Source: Kiritimatiellia bacterium (GTDB lineage: Bacteria > Verrucomicrobiota > Kiritimatiellia > RFP12 > UBA1067). From it: a stretch of DNA of 50,497 bases. This document shows, in pieces, positions 26,601-35,231 of the stretch; the first letter of the stretch is position 1; each line of letters opens with the position of its first letter. The notes under the pieces were generated by a model. The model was not told the origin of the DNA, searched no databases, and saw only the letters and a program-made list of their open reading frames with translations. The stretch covers positions 1 through 50,497 of the forward strand of contig JAFXXW010000024.1 in the NCBI GenBank assembly GCA_017542055.1. The letters run 5' to 3'. The translations under genes and the position numbers were made by a program.

Positions 26601-26804
26601 CGTCTAGGGAAGGCAAAATGGATTGTCAACACCCGGGAAGACGGGGAATTGGCGGCGCACGACAGTCTGAAAATCCGTTCGGCGGCTGTATTGGCAGGTG
26701 TGCCGGTTACGACTACGCTGGCAGGATTTGCGATGGCCGTACGGGGAATTGTCGCGATGGCGCAGAATAAAGGGGAAACGGTAACCGCCCGCCAAAACCT
26801 TTAG
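23682..26804 (+). CDS. carB: Carbamoyl-phosphate synthase large subunit
   Basis: 1040 residues, two homologous ATP-grasp halves as expected. The first half opens with [20 protein letters not shown] and the second, near residue 525, with [18 protein letters not shown]; each contains its biotin-carboxylase-like motifs ([29 protein letters not shown] and [16 protein letters not shown]). The C-terminal MGS-like allosteric domain follows [18 protein letters not shown]. The linker between halves ([18 protein letters not shown]) is low-complexity and its DNA has many CTAG tetramers. The ATG overlaps the pyrG stop. Last gene of the glutamine operon. Confidence 0.97.
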   Translation: MKRTDIRKILVVGSGPIVIGQGCEFDYSGCQAVKALRREGYKVVLVNSNPATVMTDPEMAEVTYIEPLTVDTVAAIIRQERPDALLPTLGGQTALNLAMELAASGVLDECGVEMIGANAEAIARAEDRNLFKAAMAEMGLDMPKSGSAHSLAEAERIASEIGSWPLIIRPGFTLGGMGGGIAHEVEEFREIVGRGLEASLNREVLIEESLIGWKEFELEVMRDRAGNAVIVCSIENMDPMGVHTGDSITVAPIQTLTDREYQAMRDDSIRVLEKIGIETGGSNVQWAVDPKTGRRIIIEMNPRVSRSSALASKATGFPIAKIAALLAVGYTLDELKNDITQVTPACFEPTLDYVVVKIPRFAFEKFPGVDKRLGTQMKSVGEVMAIGRTFKQAYLKAVRSLEAPLAGHDVASFDPWFKAQLDEIEAFRQHLGSLDCLGKLDPLLRQAKVFGFSDKEIAAAAKCDEAAIRARRLALDIRPEFGEVDTCAGEFEAKTPYYYSYYGYGSRGARSFSGSRETGRARKIMILGGGPNRIGQGIEFDWCCCHAAFALRKMGCEVIMVNSNPETVSTDYDTSDKLYFEPLTFEDVMEIYEREHCDGAIVQFGGQTPLNLAERLAAAGVEILGTSPKDITLAEDRDFFRALVKEVGVKQPPSGIAHTVKDALAIADEIGYPVLVRPSFVLGGRGMAIVYHEERLREYVEEAVKISEERPILIDKFLTHAIELDVDCVSDGKTTIVGAILEHIEAAGCHSGDAAAVTPPISLSAETIIEVESIARKFAERLHVVGLMNIQLAVKDGEIWMIEVNPRASRTVPFVSKAVGWSLAGEAARVMAGEKLNVADLRVLPISNTDSQFYCVKEAVFPFAKFPGADITLTPEMKSTGEVMAFGRDAATAYYKSQLAAGSPLPRPDQGGIVLSVRDEDKAEVVHLAKELDALGYEVWATRGTSTALWKAGIESNALYRIQLGSPNALDLIRLGKAKWIVNTREDGELAAHDSLKIRSAAVLAGVPVTTTLAGFAMAVRGIVAMAQNKGETVTARQNL

Positions 26805-26819
26805 CCGGATGGATGACAG

Positions 26820-26841
26820 CGGGGAATTTACCGATTCCCCG
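26820..26841 (+). terminator. Hairpin after carB, possible transcript end
   Basis: CGGGGAAT and ATTCCCCG form a perfect 8-bp stem with a 6-nt loop (TTACCG), 15 nt after the carB stop. No T-tract follows, so an intrinsic terminator is not certain. The gap 26805-26922 otherwise holds partial repeats of ACCGATT and the dxr promoter. Confidence 0.4.
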
Positions 26842-26866
26842 ATTTACCGATTGGGAAGTTGGGGAT

Positions 26867-26913
26867 TTGTGAAGATTCCGCTTGATTTTCGGGGCGGAAT
26901 ATGATATAATATA
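26867..26913 (+). promoter_or_regulatory. Promoter of dxr; copy B of the recurrent promoter sequence
   Basis: TTGATT (26882-26887), 17-nt spacer, TATAAT (26905-26910) with upstream TG. It is nearly identical over 47 nt to the DUF481 operon promoter. The -10 box ends 12 nt before the GTG start, so the predicted leader is only 5-7 nt. Confidence 0.75.
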
Positions 26914-26922
26914 CCAATAATT

Positions 26923-27993
26923 GTGAAAACCAAAAGAATCATCATTTTGGGGGCGACGGGGTCGATCGGGATGAACGCCATCGACGTCGTCAGGCACAAC
27001 CGCGATTCGTTCCGGATCGTGGCGTTGGCGGCTTGGCGCAATCGGGAGAAATGCGAGGAGTTGGCGAGGGAATTCGGGGCCAAGGCGTATGCGGGAGAGG
27101 ATGCGGCTTTAAGGGCGGTGGAGGAGAACGAGGCGGACATTTGTCTGGTGGCGACAGTGGGGATGAGCGGGCTCAGGCCCACGATGGCGGCGATCGAAAA
27201 AGGCATGGATATCGCGCTTGCCACGAAGGAAGTGATGGTGATGGCGGGCGAGCTGGTGACCAAGGCGGCGGCGCGGAAGCGGGTGCGGTTTTTGCCGGTC
27301 GATTCCGAACACAGCGCCATTTTCCAGTGTACGCGCGTGCCCAACACGGAAATCGACAAGCTGATTTTGACGGCGTCGGGCGGACCGTTTTTGCATGGGC
27401 CCGAAGATTTGTCGAAGGTGACGGTGGCGGAGGCGCTCAACCATCCGAGATGGAAGATGGGGCCCAAAGTGACGATCGATTCCTCCACCATGATGAACAA
27501 GGGCTTCGAAATTCTGGAGGCGCGCTGGCTCTTCGACGTGGGCGTCAAGGACATCGAGGTGGTGGTGCATCCGGAGTCGATAGTGCATTCGATGGTGACG
27601 TTCAAGGACGGCGCCACGTTGGCGCAGCTGTCGCCGCCGGACATGCGGGTGGCCATCCAATATGCGCTCAGCTGGCCCAACCGGTTGCCGGCCGAACGGG
27701 AGAAGCTGGACCTGGCGGCCATCGGTCGCCTCACGTTCGAGCGGCCCGATCCGGTGCGCTTCCCCTGTCTGCGGCTCGTCAAGGAGGCGTGCGAAAAGGG
27801 CGGTTGCGCCACTGCGGTGCTGGCGGCGGCCGACGAATGGGCGGTAAAGACTTTCCTCGAGGGGAAAATCGGCTATACGGACATCGCCAAGACGGTGGAG
27901 GAATGCCTGGAGGCGGCACCGGAATTCGCGTGCGATTCGCTGGAGGCGGTTTGGGAGGCTAACGACTGGACATGGAAACACTTGTCACGATAG
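26923..27993 (+). CDS. dxr: 1-deoxy-D-xylulose 5-phosphate reductoisomerase
   Basis: 356 residues. It converts DXP to methylerythritol phosphate with NADPH in the MEP isoprenoid pathway. The NADPH loop ILGATGSIGMNAIDVV is at the very N-terminus; LATKEVMVMAG, LPVDSEHSAIFQ, TASGGPF, HPRWKMGPKVTIDSSTMMNKG and VVVHPESIVHSMV are family motifs. The start is GTG at 26923: the next internal ATG would destroy the NADPH loop, and there is no in-frame start between it and the promoter. There is no Shine-Dalgarno sequence. Its 3' end overlaps rseP by 22 nt. Confidence 0.96.
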   Translation: MKTKRIIILGATGSIGMNAIDVVRHNRDSFRIVALAAWRNREKCEELAREFGAKAYAGEDAALRAVEENEADICLVATVGMSGLRPTMAAIEKGMDIALATKEVMVMAGELVTKAAARKRVRFLPVDSEHSAIFQCTRVPNTEIDKLILTASGGPFLHGPEDLSKVTVAEALNHPRWKMGPKVTIDSSTMMNKGFEILEARWLFDVGVKDIEVVVHPESIVHSMVTFKDGATLAQLSPPDMRVAIQYALSWPNRLPAEREKLDLAAIGRLTFERPDPVRFPCLRLVKEACEKGGCATAVLAAADEWAVKTFLEGKIGYTDIAKTVEECLEAAPEFACDSLEAVWEANDWTWKHLSR

Positions 27994-29096
27994 GATATAT
28001 TCTCGCCTGCCTGCTGCTGTTTTCGCTGGCGATCGCGATCCACGAATTCGGTCATTTCATCGTGGCGCTAAAGCTGGGGCTTAAGGTGGAGGCGTTTTCG
28101 ATCGGGTTCGGGCCGGCGATCTGGAAAAAGCAGTGGAAGGGCGTGGAGTATCGCATCGGGTCCATTCCACTGGGCGGCTACGTGCTCATTCCGTCCGTCG
28201 ATCCGGAAGGGACTCAGGTGCTGGAGGGCGGCGCCAAGGCGAAGGCGGAAAAAGAGGATATTCCCGCCTGGAAGGAACTGCTGGTGGCGGTGGCTGGGCC
28301 CCTCATGAATCTGGTGCTGGCGGTTGTGTTGGCGGTGACGCTGTCGTTGGCGCCGGGAGCCAACTTCGGGGTTTTGCCGGCCGAAATCGGGTCGGTGATC
28401 GAAGGGGGACCGGCTTGGGCGGCGGGACTGCTGCCGGGCGACGTGGTCCTTAAAGTGGGCGGACGCGAGGTGCGGAGCTGGTCCGAAATGCAGACCGAGG
28501 TGCAGATCGCGGGAGGCAAGGCGACGCGGTTCGAGGTCCGGCGCGGCGAGGAGACGCTAGGGCTCGAGATCGTCCCGGAAAAGAGCGAGGTGACGGGAGC
28601 GTATTATATCAAGGCGGTGAGTCTCAAAAACGAGAGCATGGCGATGGCGTGGATGCCGGATCGCAATCCGCTCAAACAGCTGGCGTGGGATTCGATGTCG
28701 ATTTTCCGGGTGCTCAAGGGTCTCCTGACGCCGGAAGAGGCCAAAGCCACCTCGCAGGCGTTGGGCGGTCCCGTGATGATCGCCGAGGCGATTTACGGCA
28801 GCATGCGGCGCAACATCTGGGACGGGGTGGGGTTCCTGCGGTTCCTGAACGTGAATCTGGCGGTATTGAATCTCCTGCCGATTCCGGTGCTGGACGGAGG
28901 GCTCATCCTCTTTGCGCTATTGGCGCTGGTGTTCCGGCGCAAGGTTCCGCCAATCGTCGTCAAGTATCTGAGCATGACGTTCATGGCGATCTTGATGGGC
29001 TTGATGGCCATTCTCATTTTGCGCGACAGCTACCGGAGCTACAAGATCCACACTTATGACCACACGACAACAAACCAGAGCGCTGAAAGTAGGTAG
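27972..29096 (+). CDS. rseP: RseP-type site-2 intramembrane zinc metalloprotease
   Basis: 374 residues, inner membrane. The zinc motif HEFGH (His24-His28) lies in the first transmembrane segment, and the second metal ligand motif NLLPIPVLDGG in a later one, with a PDZ domain between (AEIGSVIEGGPAWAAGLLPGDVVLKVGG). These define the RseP/S2P family, which cuts anti-sigma factors and signal-peptide remnants. It overlaps dxr by 22 nt and ispG by 41 nt. No anti-sigma factor is in the window, so the substrate is unknown. Confidence 0.94.
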   Translation: METLVTIGYILACLLLFSLAIAIHEFGHFIVALKLGLKVEAFSIGFGPAIWKKQWKGVEYRIGSIPLGGYVLIPSVDPEGTQVLEGGAKAKAEKEDIPAWKELLVAVAGPLMNLVLAVVLAVTLSLAPGANFGVLPAEIGSVIEGGPAWAAGLLPGDVVLKVGGREVRSWSEMQTEVQIAGGKATRFEVRRGEETLGLEIVPEKSEVTGAYYIKAVSLKNESMAMAWMPDRNPLKQLAWDSMSIFRVLKGLLTPEEAKATSQALGGPVMIAEAIYGSMRRNIWDGVGFLRFLNVNLAVLNLLPIPVLDGGLILFALLALVFRRKVPPIVVKYLSMTFMAILMGLMAILILRDSYRSYKIHTYDHTTTNQSAESR

Positions 29097-30123
29097 TCTC
29101 GCGTTGGGCGGCGGAGCGCCGGTCAGCGTGCAGACGATGAGCAACGTCAATCCCCATGACGTGGAGGGATTGACGGCGCAGGCGCTAAGGTGCGCGGAGG
29201 CCGGGTGCGACCTGATCCGCTTCACTGTGCCCGATCTGCGCGCGGCGGAGTGTCTGGGGGAGGTCAAAAAGCGCCTTCCGATTCCGGTGGTGGCGGATAT
29301 CCATTTCGATTACAATTGCGCGTTGGCGGCGATCGCGGCCGGCACCGACGCCTTAAGACTCAATCCCGGCAACATCGGGGGTCGCGACCGGGTCCAGGCG
29401 GTGGCGCGCGCGGCCAAGGAAAAGCGGCTGCCGATTCGCATCGGGGTGAATCTGGGGAGCCTCGAAAAAGACTTGGCCGAGGGCGTGTACGCCAAGCGGA
29501 CGAGCGTGGCGGAAGCGTTGTGCGAAAGCGCCATGCGGCACGTGAAGCTGCTGGAGGACGAGGATTTTCGCGATATCGTCATTTCCGTCAAGGCCTCGAA
29601 CGTAGCCGATACGCTTGAATCGTACCGGATGCTGGCGGAACGGACGGACTGCCCCTTGCACGTGGGCGTGACGGAAGCGGGGACGCTGTTGCCGGGTACG
29701 GTGAGATCTTCGGTGGCGCTGGGAATCTTGCTCAGCGAAGGGATCGGGGACACGATCCGGGTGTCGCTCACGGCCGAGCCGGAGAAGGAAGTGAAAGTGG
29801 GAATGGAGATTTTGCGGAGCCTAGGTCTGCGTCGTCCGGGGCCTTCGGTGACGAGCTGCCCCACTTGCGGACGGACCAAGGCGGACGTTTTCAAAGTGGC
29901 GGCGCAGGTGGAGGAGGAGCTGGAAAAGCTCCGGCTCGAAAAATATCCGCACGTGGCGGTGATGGGTTGCGTGGTGAACGGTCCCGGCGAGGCGAAAGGG
30001 GCGGATATCGCGCTTTGCGGAGGCGACGGGGAGTTCATGCTCTTTGTCGGAGGCAAGATGGTCGGCAAGGTTTCGGAGGCGGAAGCGCCCAAGAAGGTGA
30101 TGGAATATGTCATTCATTCGTAA
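29056..30123 (+). CDS. ispG: 4-hydroxy-3-methylbut-2-en-1-yl diphosphate synthase
   Basis: 355 residues, the short bacterial form without the large insert found in chlamydiae and plants. It converts MEcPP to HMBPP with a [4Fe-4S] cluster. The TIM barrel shows VQTMSNVNPHDVE, VVADIHFDYNCALAA and LRLNPGNIGGRDRV; the cluster ligands are SCPTCGRTK and VMGCVVNGPGEAKGADIAL. With dxr it places two MEP-pathway genes around rseP. It begins 41 nt inside rseP and overlaps the next gene by 17 nt. Confidence 0.96.
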   Translation: MTTRQQTRALKVGSLALGGGAPVSVQTMSNVNPHDVEGLTAQALRCAEAGCDLIRFTVPDLRAAECLGEVKKRLPIPVVADIHFDYNCALAAIAAGTDALRLNPGNIGGRDRVQAVARAAKEKRLPIRIGVNLGSLEKDLAEGVYAKRTSVAEALCESAMRHVKLLEDEDFRDIVISVKASNVADTLESYRMLAERTDCPLHVGVTEAGTLLPGTVRSSVALGILLSEGIGDTIRVSLTAEPEKEVKVGMEILRSLGLRRPGPSVTSCPTCGRTKADVFKVAAQVEEELEKLRLEKYPHVAVMGCVVNGPGEAKGADIALCGGDGEFMLFVGGKMVGKVSEAEAPKKVMEYVIHS

Positions 30124-31618
30124 CAATATCGCGGTGCTGGCGATTTTCGCGCTGACCGCATCGTATGCCTGGGTGTTCGGCGGAACCCGGAGCGACACTT
30201 TGCCGCTTTTCGTGCCTTGGCTGTGGGCGTTTCTCATCGATATCATGCTGTGCTTTCCGCAGCGCCGGGCGGGGGAGAATTCCTACACCGCGCGAGAGCG
30301 CGTGTGGGAGGAGCTCAAAAAAGATCCGCTCACCTGGGTGTCGGTCGGGCTGTTGGCGATACTGATCATACCTTTCGCCAACAAGGGACTTTGCCCCATT
30401 TGCGACTACAAGGAGATCGTAGCCGGCATCAATCCCAAACCGGCCATCAAGTTTCTCCCGTTTTGCGTCAACCGGTTGCAGCAGCTCAACGTGCTGTTGT
30501 GGTTCGGTCCCGCGCTGACGGCGATGCTGGCGGTCAAGCATTCGCTCAACAAGGGCGGCAAGATCAAACTTATCCAGCTCATCGTGTGGAACGGCGTGGG
30601 TCTGTCGCTTCTCGGGTACGTGCAGCGACTCTTCGAGGCGCCGGGTCCCTGGTGGATCGAACTCGGGGCCGATCCGGACAGCTTCTTTTCCACCTTTGGC
30701 TATCCCAACATGGCCGGCGACATGTTCGTCACCTTGTTCTGCATGGCGATCGCGCTGTGGCGCAACCAGGTGCAGGCGTGCAACGAGGAGCTGGCGCAGT
30801 CGAAAGTGCGTAGGATCGCCAAGCACAAGCTGTTTTGGATGAAGCATCACGACCTCATTCCGGCGGTGCTCTTTTTCCTGTCGGCGGTGTCTACCTTGTC
30901 GCGGGCCAGCATCATTCTGGTGACGGTGGCGGCGGCAGTGTTGGCGCTACATGCCGGAGTGAGCTTCTTGCACAAGATGAAAAAGGCGCAGCGGGTCCGG
31001 GCCGGCGTGATCGGGCTTGCGGCGATGGCGGTGTTGGGCTTCGGGACGATCTTTTTCATGCCGAGCAACGTCCAACGCGAACTCGACACGCTCTCGACCG
31101 ACGAGGTGCTGACGCGAGTGACCGGCAAGGGCCAGTACCATACGCGGGTGGCGACCGAAATCTGGAAGGACTATCCGCTGTTCGGGTGCGGAGGCTGGGG
31201 CTACAAGCATTTCTGCATTCCCAAGATGACGCGCAAGGAATACCAGCACATCCAGATGGTGGGCGGCATCAACGTGCACAACGACTATCTGCAGTTCCTG
31301 GCCGAACATGGCGCGGTGGGCTTCGGGTGCATCGTGGCGATTTGCATTCTGTTGTTGGTGCCGACGGTCAAGATCTGGAGCAAGCTGGCCAATGCGATAC
31401 GTTTCGAGTCGTCCCGCAAGCAGCCGCCCCAGCCCAGATCGTTCTTCGTCTTTCCGGCTCCGGCCTTTGCGCTATTGGTGGCGGCCGGATGCACGCTCGT
31501 ACATTCTTTCGGCGACTGCCCCATGCGCTCGCCGGTGGTGCTGTCGCTCTTCTTCATCGAGCTGGCGGCGATCGACGGATTTCTCCCTTACATGAAGGAA
31601 GCCAAAGAAAAGGAATAA
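30107..31618 (+). CDS. O-antigen ligase/polymerase-like membrane protein (Wzy_C)
   Basis: 503 residues with about ten to twelve hydrophobic segments. The large periplasmic loop near residue 330-400 ends with [19 protein letters not shown], the Wzy_C hallmark of O-antigen ligases and polymerases that join glycans to lipid carriers or proteins. A loop [11 protein letters not shown] carries a cysteine pair near residue 90. It could be WaaL, Wzy or a pilin glycosyltransferase (PilO/PglL type); the sequence does not decide, though pseudopilin genes follow downstream. It starts 17 nt inside ispG. Confidence 0.72.
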   Translation: MSFIRNNIAVLAIFALTASYAWVFGGTRSDTLPLFVPWLWAFLIDIMLCFPQRRAGENSYTARERVWEELKKDPLTWVSVGLLAILIIPFANKGLCPICDYKEIVAGINPKPAIKFLPFCVNRLQQLNVLLWFGPALTAMLAVKHSLNKGGKIKLIQLIVWNGVGLSLLGYVQRLFEAPGPWWIELGADPDSFFSTFGYPNMAGDMFVTLFCMAIALWRNQVQACNEELAQSKVRRIAKHKLFWMKHHDLIPAVLFFLSAVSTLSRASIILVTVAAAVLALHAGVSFLHKMKKAQRVRAGVIGLAAMAVLGFGTIFFMPSNVQRELDTLSTDEVLTRVTGKGQYHTRVATEIWKDYPLFGCGGWGYKHFCIPKMTRKEYQHIQMVGGINVHNDYLQFLAEHGAVGFGCIVAICILLLVPTVKIWSKLANAIRFESSRKQPPQPRSFFVFPAPAFALLVAAGCTLVHSFGDCPMRSPVVLSLFFIELAAIDGFLPYMKEAKEKE

Positions 31619-31622
31619 TCAG

Positions 31623-32816
31623 ATGCTGCACGTAAACGAAAATTACGCCAAGATCAAGCCGACGTATCTTTTTGCGGAGATCGCCCATCGCGTGGAGGCG
31701 CACAAAAAGGCCAATCCGGACGCCAAGATCATTCGACTCGGGATCGGCGACGTGACCGAACCGCTCTGCCCGGCGATCATCGAGGCCATGCATAAGGCGG
31801 TGGATGACGAGGCGGGACGGACAAACTTTCACGGCTACGGACCCGAGCAGGGATATGCGTTCCTGCGCGAGAAAATCGCCAAGGTGGACTTCCAGGACCG
31901 GGGCATCCGGATCGACGCCAACGAGATTCTCGTGTCGGACGGCGCCAAGTGCGATTGCGGCAACATCCAGGAGCTCTTCGGGGAGGACGTGAAGATTGCA
32001 GTGGGCGATCCCGTCTATCCCGTGTACGTGGACACCAACATCATGGCGGGGCGCCAGGACATCGCGCTCCTGCCTTGCACCAAGGAGAACGGCTACGTGC
32101 CGGTCCCGACCCCGGAGCTCGATGCGGATATCGTGTATCTTTGCTATCCCAACAATCCGACGGGGGCGGTGGCCACGTTGGAACAGCTGCAGGCGTGGGT
32201 GGACTGGGCCAACGCGAACAAAGCGTTGATTCTCTTCGATGCGGCGTACGAGGCCTTTATTCGCACGCCCGGGATTCCGCATTCCATCTACGAGTGCAAG
32301 AATGCGCGGACGTGCGCCATCGAGTTCCGGTCCTACTCCAAGACGGCAGGCTTTACGGGCATCCGTTGCGGCTATACGGTAGTCCCCAAGGGTCTCGTGG
32401 CCTACGACCAGGCCGGCAACCCGGTGGAATTAAGGCCCATGTGGACGCGTCGCCAGACCACCAAGTTCAACGGCGCGAGCTACATCACCCAACGCGGGGC
32501 GGAAGCGGTCTACAGCCCGGAAGGCCAGGCGCAGACTAAGGCGACGATCGACTTTTATCTGGAGAACGGTCGGCTCATGAAGGAGGCGTTGCAGAGCCTA
32601 GGCTACCAGGTGACGGGTGGCGGCGACAGCCCCTATCTTTGGGTGGACGTGAAGGGCGACAGCTGGGAGTTTTTCGACATGCTCCTTAAAAAAGCCAACG
32701 TGGTGACCACGCCGGGGGCGGGCTTCGGCAAGGCGGGCGAAGGCTACATCCGGATTTCCTCGTTCAATTCCCGCGCCAACGTGCTGGAAGCAATCGAAAG
32801 GATCAAAGCGCTATGA
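31623..32816 (+). CDS. dapL: LL-diaminopimelate aminotransferase
   Basis: 397 residues. It converts tetrahydrodipicolinate directly to LL-diaminopimelate for lysine and peptidoglycan, the route used by plants, chlamydiae and many PVC bacteria. Class I/II PLP aminotransferase with N-terminus [41 protein letters not shown], and the Schiff-base motif [14 protein letters not shown] with Lys240. AAAGGAA precedes the ATG. The stop overlaps the first pseudopilin gene (ATGA). Confidence 0.96.
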   Translation: MLHVNENYAKIKPTYLFAEIAHRVEAHKKANPDAKIIRLGIGDVTEPLCPAIIEAMHKAVDDEAGRTNFHGYGPEQGYAFLREKIAKVDFQDRGIRIDANEILVSDGAKCDCGNIQELFGEDVKIAVGDPVYPVYVDTNIMAGRQDIALLPCTKENGYVPVPTPELDADIVYLCYPNNPTGAVATLEQLQAWVDWANANKALILFDAAYEAFIRTPGIPHSIYECKNARTCAIEFRSYSKTAGFTGIRCGYTVVPKGLVAYDQAGNPVELRPMWTRRQTTKFNGASYITQRGAEAVYSPEGQAQTKATIDFYLENGRLMKEALQSLGYQVTGGGDSPYLWVDVKGDSWEFFDMLLKKANVVTTPGAGFGKAGEGYIRISSFNSRANVLEAIERIKAL

Positions 32817-33223
32817 AGCAGTCGTGCAAAATCATGGAAGCGGCCCAACGGGGCTTTACGCTAGTCGAACTGCTGGTGGTGGTGGCCATTCTCGGCATTT
32901 TGGGCACCATCGCCATCCAGAACGTGAAGGCGCATATCGACAAGGCCAACGAAACCGCTGCCCGGGCGACGGTGCAGGCGGTCAACGAGGCGGTCACGAG
33001 CTACTACATCAAGAACAAGAAGATGCCCAGCTCCCTCGCCCAGCTGACCGAGGGCAACGACGACGATCCGCCCATTCTGGAAGGCGGCGACAAGGCCATC
33101 AACGATCCTTGGGACAACGAGCTCAGGTACGAACAGAAGGGCAAGCGGTTCGTGGTGATTTCGGCCGGTCCCGACGGCGAATTCGGCACCGAAGACGACA
33201 TCCGGAGCGACAAGAAGAAGTAA
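32813..33223 (+). CDS. gspG: GspG-like major pseudopilin
   Basis: 136 residues. Class III prepilin leader followed by [18 protein letters not shown]: cleavage after Gly, Phe+1, Glu+5. The C-terminal half has [11 protein letters not shown] and [14 protein letters not shown], the conserved calcium-binding loop of GspG. The start at 32813 overlaps the dapL stop (ATGA) and gives a 14-residue leader; ATG 32834 would give a 7-residue leader and is a real alternative. First of five consecutive pseudopilin genes. Confidence 0.92.
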   Translation: MKQSCKIMEAAQRGFTLVELLVVVAILGILGTIAIQNVKAHIDKANETAARATVQAVNEAVTSYYIKNKKMPSSLAQLTEGNDDDPPILEGGDKAINDPWDNELRYEQKGKRFVVISAGPDGEFGTEDDIRSDKKK

Positions 33224-33982
33224 TTGTTGCGCCGCGCCTTCACATTGATCGAGCTGTTGGTAATCATCGTCATCGTGGCGACGATGGTCACCGTGAGCGT
33301 GCTGAGCGTGCGTTCGGGACAGTTGGCGGCGCGGACCAAGGGGGCGGCGAGGGATATCTTCGCCGCCATCCGCCATGCCCGGTCGACCGCGCTGTTGACG
33401 CAGCAACCGGCGATCATCACCTACTCGAACGAACGCGTGGACGACGAGGTCTGCGCCAAGATCACGGTCACCGGCACCAAGCTGATGCGGGAGAGCGGCG
33501 TGCAGCAGGCGATTACGCTGAGCGGCAAAAAAGTCACGATAGGCGGCGAAGAGTCGGGCGAAGGCGATGAGTCGGGGGCGATGACGTCGGTGGGGGACAT
33601 CCTTTTCAGCCCGGTGTCGGAAGAGGTGGTTAAGGGGATGCGACTCAAGGTGCTGAAGGAGGGCGAGGAGCTGGAAGGCTCGGCCGGGGAGGGCGCCAAA
33701 AACAAGATTTCGGTCTTCTCCAACGTGGATTATCTGCTGGGCCGCTATACCGAAAAAAGCCAGGCGGAAGAGTCGGAAAAGCCGGAGGAAGACCAGACCG
33801 AAAAAGCGAAGGCGGACGATGAAGAGATGGAGCCGACGAGCATCGTGTGGGAAGTGAACGGACGCACCGAGCCCCACAAGGTGTACGTGTATCAGGACGG
33901 CTCGAAGCCGGAGAAGGGTCTTGTCATCAAGATCGACCGGTTTGGCGGGGCGAAAGTGGCGAGCGGGTCGGAGGACGACTGA
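33224..33982 (+). CDS. gspH: GspH-like minor pseudopilin, TTG start
   Basis: 252 residues. The N-terminus LRRAFTLIELLVIIVIVATM is a prepilin signal with Glu+5 but Ala, not Gly, before the cleavage site. The only suitable starts are adjacent TTG codons at 33224 and 33227, placed directly after the gspG stop. The central and C-terminal part is long and acidic (for example EESEKPEEDQTEKAKADDEE), longer than a typical GspH. Order in the cluster and position support H rather than I. Its stop overlaps the next ATG (TGATG). Confidence 0.75.
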   Translation: MLRRAFTLIELLVIIVIVATMVTVSVLSVRSGQLAARTKGAARDIFAAIRHARSTALLTQQPAIITYSNERVDDEVCAKITVTGTKLMRESGVQQAITLSGKKVTIGGEESGEGDESGAMTSVGDILFSPVSEEVVKGMRLKVLKEGEELEGSAGEGAKNKISVFSNVDYLLGRYTEKSQAEESEKPEEDQTEKAKADDEEMEPTSIVWEVNGRTEPHKVYVYQDGSKPEKGLVIKIDRFGGAKVASGSEDD

Positions 33983-34431
33983 TGCGCAAGGCGTTTACGC
34001 TCCTCGAAGTGTTGCTGGCGTCCGTGATTCTGGGTCTGGGCCTCATGGCGATCATCGCCTCGATGATCCAGGCGCAGAACATGATGATTTCTTCCACCTA
34101 TCTGCAGACGGCGCAGGAGGTGATGGATTTTGGCGATATGGCGTACCCTCTGAGCGACGTCAAAGATCCGGACAAGGATTTGGACGTGAGGGAGACGAAG
34201 GCGACGGAACTGTGGGAGAAGTTTGCGGGCGACGTGCGGCTTACGAGCGAGCAGTACGAGAAGTACCGCGAATACACCTGGGAACGCGAGGCGTTGAATC
34301 GCAAGGACGAGGACGAAGTGAAACGGTTGGGCAACCTCTATACGGTCCGGATCACGGTAAGATGGGGCGATAGGCGGCGCGGCAACGGCGAGGAGGAAAG
34401 CTACGTGACGTTCTGGAGGAAACCGGAATGA
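33982..34431 (+). CDS. gspI: GspI-like minor pseudopilin
   Basis: 149 residues starting MRKAFTLLEVLLASVILGLG, a prepilin signal with Ala at -1 and Glu at +5. Small size and a beta-rich tail ending with TVRITVRWG resemble GspI, whose tail has the same ITVxW pattern. It overlaps gspH (TGATG) and gspJ (ATGA). The frame is open upstream to 33847, but the signal fixes the start. Confidence 0.8.
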   Translation: MRKAFTLLEVLLASVILGLGLMAIIASMIQAQNMMISSTYLQTAQEVMDFGDMAYPLSDVKDPDKDLDVRETKATELWEKFAGDVRLTSEQYEKYREYTWEREALNRKDEDEVKRLGNLYTVRITVRWGDRRRGNGEEESYVTFWRKPE

Positions 34432-35231
34432 GGCGCGCGTTCACGATGATCGAGATTTTGCTCGCCACGCTTATCTTAGGCGTACTCACCACGCTTTCGG
34501 TTTTGACCTTCAACGCGGTGAGCAACGGCTGGCAGGTTTCGGCCGACTACATGGACAAGATGCAACGCACCGATTTCGCGCTCAACCAGCTGGTGTCGGG
34601 GTTGCGGAGCATGTACTATCCGCACGACGGCGAGCAGAGCTACAATTACGGTTTCGTGCTCAAGGACAACGGCGACGGCGACAAGCCGGACGCGAGCGAC
34701 GTGATCGAATGGTCGAAGATCGGCGCGGCGATAGTGGGCAACAAGAGTTCGGTGGCCGACACGGTCCATCGCGTGCAGGTGATGGTGCTGGAGGAGGGCA
34801 ACCACGACTATCGCGAGCCGGTGGAGATCACGGGTCTCTATGCCCGGCAGTGTCCGGACGTGGCGCTCAGGTCGGCCGAAAACGCGTCGGACCAGGATAT
34901 CGACTACACTTTCGAAAACGCCGAGCTGTACCAGCCGGTGCTGATCGCGGACGGAATCGTGGGGTTCGACTGCAAGGTGCTGAAAAACGCCGACCAGGCG
35001 AAGTCGGAAAACGACGAAGACCGTTTCGAGGATGAATTTTCCGCGTCCAATTCGGTGCCGTACAAGGTGCAGCTGACTTTCCACGTGGCCGACCCCGAAG
35101 GCAAGAGCTACCGGTCCAACACCGCCCCGCTCATCCGGATCGTGCGGATTCCCATTTTCGAGCAGGCGCAGGACGGCGCCACGACACCCTCCGACAATCC
35201 CGACAAGCAGGCCAAGGAGAAGCGCAAATGA
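34428..35231 (+). CDS. gspJ: GspJ-like minor pseudopilin
   Basis: 267 residues starting MRRAFTMIEILLATLILGVL: four-residue leader, Ala at -1, Glu at +5. The body has QRTDFALNQLVSGLRSMY and later beta-strands similar to GspJ, with a Pro/Lys-rich end. It is joined to gspI and gspK by ATGA overlaps. The assignment rests on the order G-H-I-J-K and length. Confidence 0.8.
   Translation: MRRAFTMIEILLATLILGVLTTLSVLTFNAVSNGWQVSADYMDKMQRTDFALNQLVSGLRSMYYPHDGEQSYNYGFVLKDNGDGDKPDASDVIEWSKIGAAIVGNKSSVADTVHRVQVMVLEEGNHDYREPVEITGLYARQCPDVALRSAENASDQDIDYTFENAELYQPVLIADGIVGFDCKVLKNADQAKSENDEDRFEDEFSASNSVPYKVQLTFHVADPEGKSYRSNTAPLIRIVRIPIFEQAQDGATTPSDNPDKQAKEKRK

Noticed and set aside
33224..33226. Frameshift or missing start in gspH
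   Set aside because: No ATG or GTG lies before the prepilin signal, but two adjacent TTG codons follow directly after the gspG stop and give an intact signal, so a TTG start is the simpler reading.
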